Of a stretch of 64,000 nucleotides of DNA, positions 61,575-64,000 are shown piece after piece. Source of the DNA: Leptolyngbya boryana PCC 6306 (GTDB lineage: Bacteria > Cyanobacteriota > Cyanobacteriia > Leptolyngbyales > Leptolyngbyaceae). The translations under genes and the position numbers were made by a program. Position 1 is the stretch's first letter, and every line of letters starts with the position of its first letter. The stretch is taken from the NCBI RefSeq assembly GCF_000353285.1, contig NZ_KB731324.1, positions 5,412,577 to 5,476,576 of the forward strand, given 5' to 3'. The notes under the pieces were generated by a model. It made no database searches, was not told the origin of the DNA, and saw only the letters and a list, made by a program, of their open reading frames with translations.

Positions 61575-63899
61575 TTAGCTCAGGTTTAATTTCTGTTCTA
61601 CGACGGGTTGTGATAACTGTGCGATCGCGTGATGAATATTTTTAATTTCATAAGCAATTTGATCTAGCCCCACAGAAACAGGGGCGCGTTCCCGGACGGC
61701 ATGAAATATCTGAGTCGAAGTCCTTGAACCAGGCGTAACAGAAGTGTGAGCCGTTTGCAGTTGATTGAGGTGATGGTGAATTCCGTCGAGCACACGATCG
61801 AGATCAGGCAAAGACTGGAGAGTTTGCCGCTGTTGTAAAGAATCAGCCCCGTTCTCTAAAACCTGAACGACCATATCCGCAAATTGTGTGAACTCTGGAC
61901 ATTGATACTTCCCGCTTAATTCCTGACGATGGTCTGCAAGCGCTGTCACGGAATTGAACAAGCGGCGAATATAGAAAATCAAAGTTGTGATCGATTCAAC
62001 ATCACCTTGAACATTCCGAGGCTCACTAAATAACCGTTGTGCTGAAGCTGTAAGGTTCGTATTTTCTAACGCAGCTTGACGGCGTGGAAGCGCAATAGAT
62101 TGAGCAGATCCAACTTTATCGGGATGAAGATAAGCTGCAATCACCTGCTGAAAGTAAATCAGATTAGCGCGGATCGTCGTTTCTAGCTGAGCAGGAAGCT
62201 GTTGCCGCTCCCATTGAGGAAACAATAGAAAGCTACCCAACAATGCGAGAACCCCACCTGCTAGACTATCCGCAATTCGTAAAACCCCGATTTCCCATCC
62301 CCCTTGACTTGTCGCATTCAAAAGCAAAATGATAGCAGGAGTCAGAAGCGTAATAAATAGAATAATACTGAGGGGCTGAACTGCCATTGCGCCCATAATG
62401 AGTAAGAGAAGACAGACACTAATCACCCAAGAGTTGTGAATTAAAGCAACGATCGCGATCCCAATCACACCCCCAATCACCGTTCCAATCACCCGTTGCA
62501 GGATCATCTGAGAGGTACCACCATAGTTCGGCTTGAGAGCAATCACAGCCGTAAGCGTCACCCAATAACCTTGAGGAATCTGAAGTTGAGCGGCAAGAAC
62601 TTCCGCAATCGTAGCAACGATCGCTAACCGCAAAGCATGACGAAAAAAAATCGAATGAACCGTGAGATGGTCACGCAGAGGAGTGAAAACTTCAGCGAAA
62701 TTAGCTGGCTTTGGAAAAGAGAGCCTAGAACGAGTTCTAGCTGACCTCACTCTTCTATGAACCGTTTCTTGTTCCAAGGCAGTCATCAACTCGACATCGG
62801 TATAAAGTTGGCCTGATAGTCGCGTCAGTATCGTGGAAATCTTATCCAAACTTGTTAATGCAGTCTGATGATCCGGCGGAGTCGAACCGAGGTTGGAATG
62901 GAATTGCGTGTGTAAGATTTGCTGTTGATGTCTGAGCGCTTCAATGGCGCGATCGAGATCACCTAAATGTATCGAGGATCGACCTTTCGCGATCGCAGTA
63001 GACATTTGTTGCAATACAACTGCTAACTGTTCGAGACTTTGCTGAATAGCGGGCTGTAAGGATTGAAATAAAGAATGATCAGAAACAACCACAACCTGTT
63101 CAACCAAAGTAACCGTGTAATTTGCAATCGTTGGAGTATCTTCGATCAAAATCAGCAATTGGTTGCCTGCAAGATTTCTCGCACCTTCTGTCCAAGCAGC
63201 TGACCAGCGATCGCGTGCTGCCGTGAGTGCTTGCGTAAAACTATCTTGAGCTTGAAGAAAACGAGTGAATTGAGCGCGGCGATCGTCAGGATAGGCAACT
63301 CGTCCCTTTGCAGCATCGATCAGTTGATTTAGAGCTTGATAACAGCTAGAAACAGATTGGATAACAGGTTTATAGGGATTGAGTTGCCAGATCCCTAAAG
63401 CAACAATAATTGACCATATTCCTCCCCCAAAACATAGAAGACACTGCTGAAGCACCGTAGACAAGTTGGGAAAGGTAGCAAATTTTGCCAGTGCTACGAT
63501 AAACATAATCGAAGCAGTTAAGCTGATGGCAGAGGCTGTCGCGCCCCACAACCCGGCAAACCCAAGCAAAAACATCACGAGAAACGTCGTCAGTACTGAT
63601 AGCCAGAGAATGCCATGCACCAGATTTGCCAGCAGCAGCATTGCAGTAATACTAATGATTGCGACAAATTTTGCGGTTGCCTGCTGTCGATACACCCCTT
63701 CTACATTCACGATCGCCACCATCCAAGCGCCCATAATTGCGATCGTGCTTTGTGCTGGTTGTCCGATCACGATTCCTACTATTAATGGACCTAGAACTGA
63801 GAGCAGCACTTGGAAGCTAACCGCGATCGCGGGCTGACCAGGCTTAAGCTGAAACTGCTGAAGAAACCCATTACTTAAGGCGAGAAGTGTAGAAAACAT
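61575..63899 (-). CDS. FUSC family membrane protein
   Basis: A 774-residue protein starting MFSTLLALSNGFLQQFQLKP. Two blocks of about six membrane helices (40-180 and 415-560) flank a cytoplasmic region with helical bundles. The second block includes QGYWVTLTAVIALKPNYGGT, QRVIGTVIGGVIGIAIVALI and SLAGGVLALLGSFLLFP, the FUSC motif region. A long soluble C-terminal domain follows. FUSC proteins include aromatic-acid exporters (AaeB) and fusaric-acid resistance proteins. The substrate here is unknown. The frame stays open to 63977, but the Met at 63899 starts a more plausible leader. The adaptor protein often found with AaeB is not seen in the window. Confidence 0.87.
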   Translation of the reverse strand: MFSTLLALSNGFLQQFQLKPGQPAIAVSFQVLLSVLGPLIVGIVIGQPAQSTIAIMGAWMVAIVNVEGVYRQQATAKFVAIISITAMLLLANLVHGILWLSVLTTFLVMFLLGFAGLWGATASAISLTASIMFIVALAKFATFPNLSTVLQQCLLCFGGGIWSIIVALGIWQLNPYKPVIQSVSSCYQALNQLIDAAKGRVAYPDDRRAQFTRFLQAQDSFTQALTAARDRWSAAWTEGARNLAGNQLLILIEDTPTIANYTVTLVEQVVVVSDHSLFQSLQPAIQQSLEQLAVVLQQMSTAIAKGRSSIHLGDLDRAIEALRHQQQILHTQFHSNLGSTPPDHQTALTSLDKISTILTRLSGQLYTDVELMTALEQETVHRRVRSARTRSRLSFPKPANFAEVFTPLRDHLTVHSIFFRHALRLAIVATIAEVLAAQLQIPQGYWVTLTAVIALKPNYGGTSQMILQRVIGTVIGGVIGIAIVALIHNSWVISVCLLLLIMGAMAVQPLSIILFITLLTPAIILLLNATSQGGWEIGVLRIADSLAGGVLALLGSFLLFPQWERQQLPAQLETTIRANLIYFQQVIAAYLHPDKVGSAQSIALPRRQAALENTNLTASAQRLFSEPRNVQGDVESITTLIFYIRRLFNSVTALADHRQELSGKYQCPEFTQFADMVVQVLENGADSLQQRQTLQSLPDLDRVLDGIHHHLNQLQTAHTSVTPGSRTSTQIFHAVRERAPVSVGLDQIAYEIKNIHHAIAQLSQPVVEQKLNLS

Positions 63900-64000
63900 A
63901 ATTCTGGCAGGAGCCGGGATTGTAGATGAAAATCCATCAGCCAGATGAATTTTATATAGAGTAAGAGCAACACTCAAACCGACTTAAGGCAGATTAATTT

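Overview
The window comes from a cyanobacterium, most likely a filamentous Leptolyngbya-like organism. The evidence is the density of HIP1 octamers (GCGATCGC), the dark-operative protochlorophyllide reductase genes chlL and chlN, a cyanobacterial E2 subunit of pyruvate dehydrogenase, and many families that are common in cyanobacteria (DUF928, DUF2808, DUF3110, DUF5331, CHAT, CHASE2, AMIN). The genus is an inference; no rRNA gene is present.

Layout. 0-10 kb: a partial pgeF-type gene, a secreted M23 peptidase, two tiny unannotated genes, and a 2403-residue extracellular protein. That protein combines a 5'-nucleotidase, a phytase-like region, a DNase and RTX repeats, and it lies behind a good candidate Pho box. 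10-15.6 kb: a PLP enzyme, tRNA-Asn, a HEAT-repeat gene bracketed by two copies of a MITE-like element, and an enolase-superfamily epimerase overlapping a DUF1611 gene (a possible D-glutamate pathway pair). 15.6-25 kb: housekeeping metabolism (pdhC, folC, thrB, DUF1499, Ap4A phosphorylase, PPK2, chlN-DUF5331-chlL). 25-36 kb: a long minus-strand run with a Spy-like protein, two hybrid kinases (one with CHASE2) joined by TAAATG, DUF928, a secreted TPR-CHAT protein, an AMIN protein and a repetitive lipoprotein. I regard this as the best candidate for an undescribed signalling/protease system. 36-42 kb: MFS transporter, lepB, a dihydroorotase homologue with a ruined metal site, a double histidine phosphatase, DUF3110 and VOC.

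42-51 kb is the accessory zone. It holds two tandem tiny membrane proteins and three complete insertion sequences whose ends and target duplications can be read exactly: IS1-like with 8 bp, IS21-like with 5 bp, and IS4-like with 9 bp. It also holds an IS1 scrap and dispersed GAGAC/GTCTC repeat clusters. The IS1 copy splits a DUF2808 gene, whose original reading frame can be rebuilt. 51-58 kb: a second Spy-like protein, an Ala/Lys/Glu repeat protein, a CLC-type channel, a DHA2 drug exporter, and a decaying efflux locus (RND permease with a nonsense codon and a large deletion, a truncated marR, and an intact palindromic operator). 58-64 kb: an HtrA-type protease, a YdeP-type molybdopterin oxidoreductase and a FUSC-family membrane protein.

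Several real genes are shorter than 60 codons. I read them directly from the sequence and list them with lower confidence. Many start codons were moved downstream of the longest frame where a signal peptide, family alignment or Shine-Dalgarno motif argued for it.
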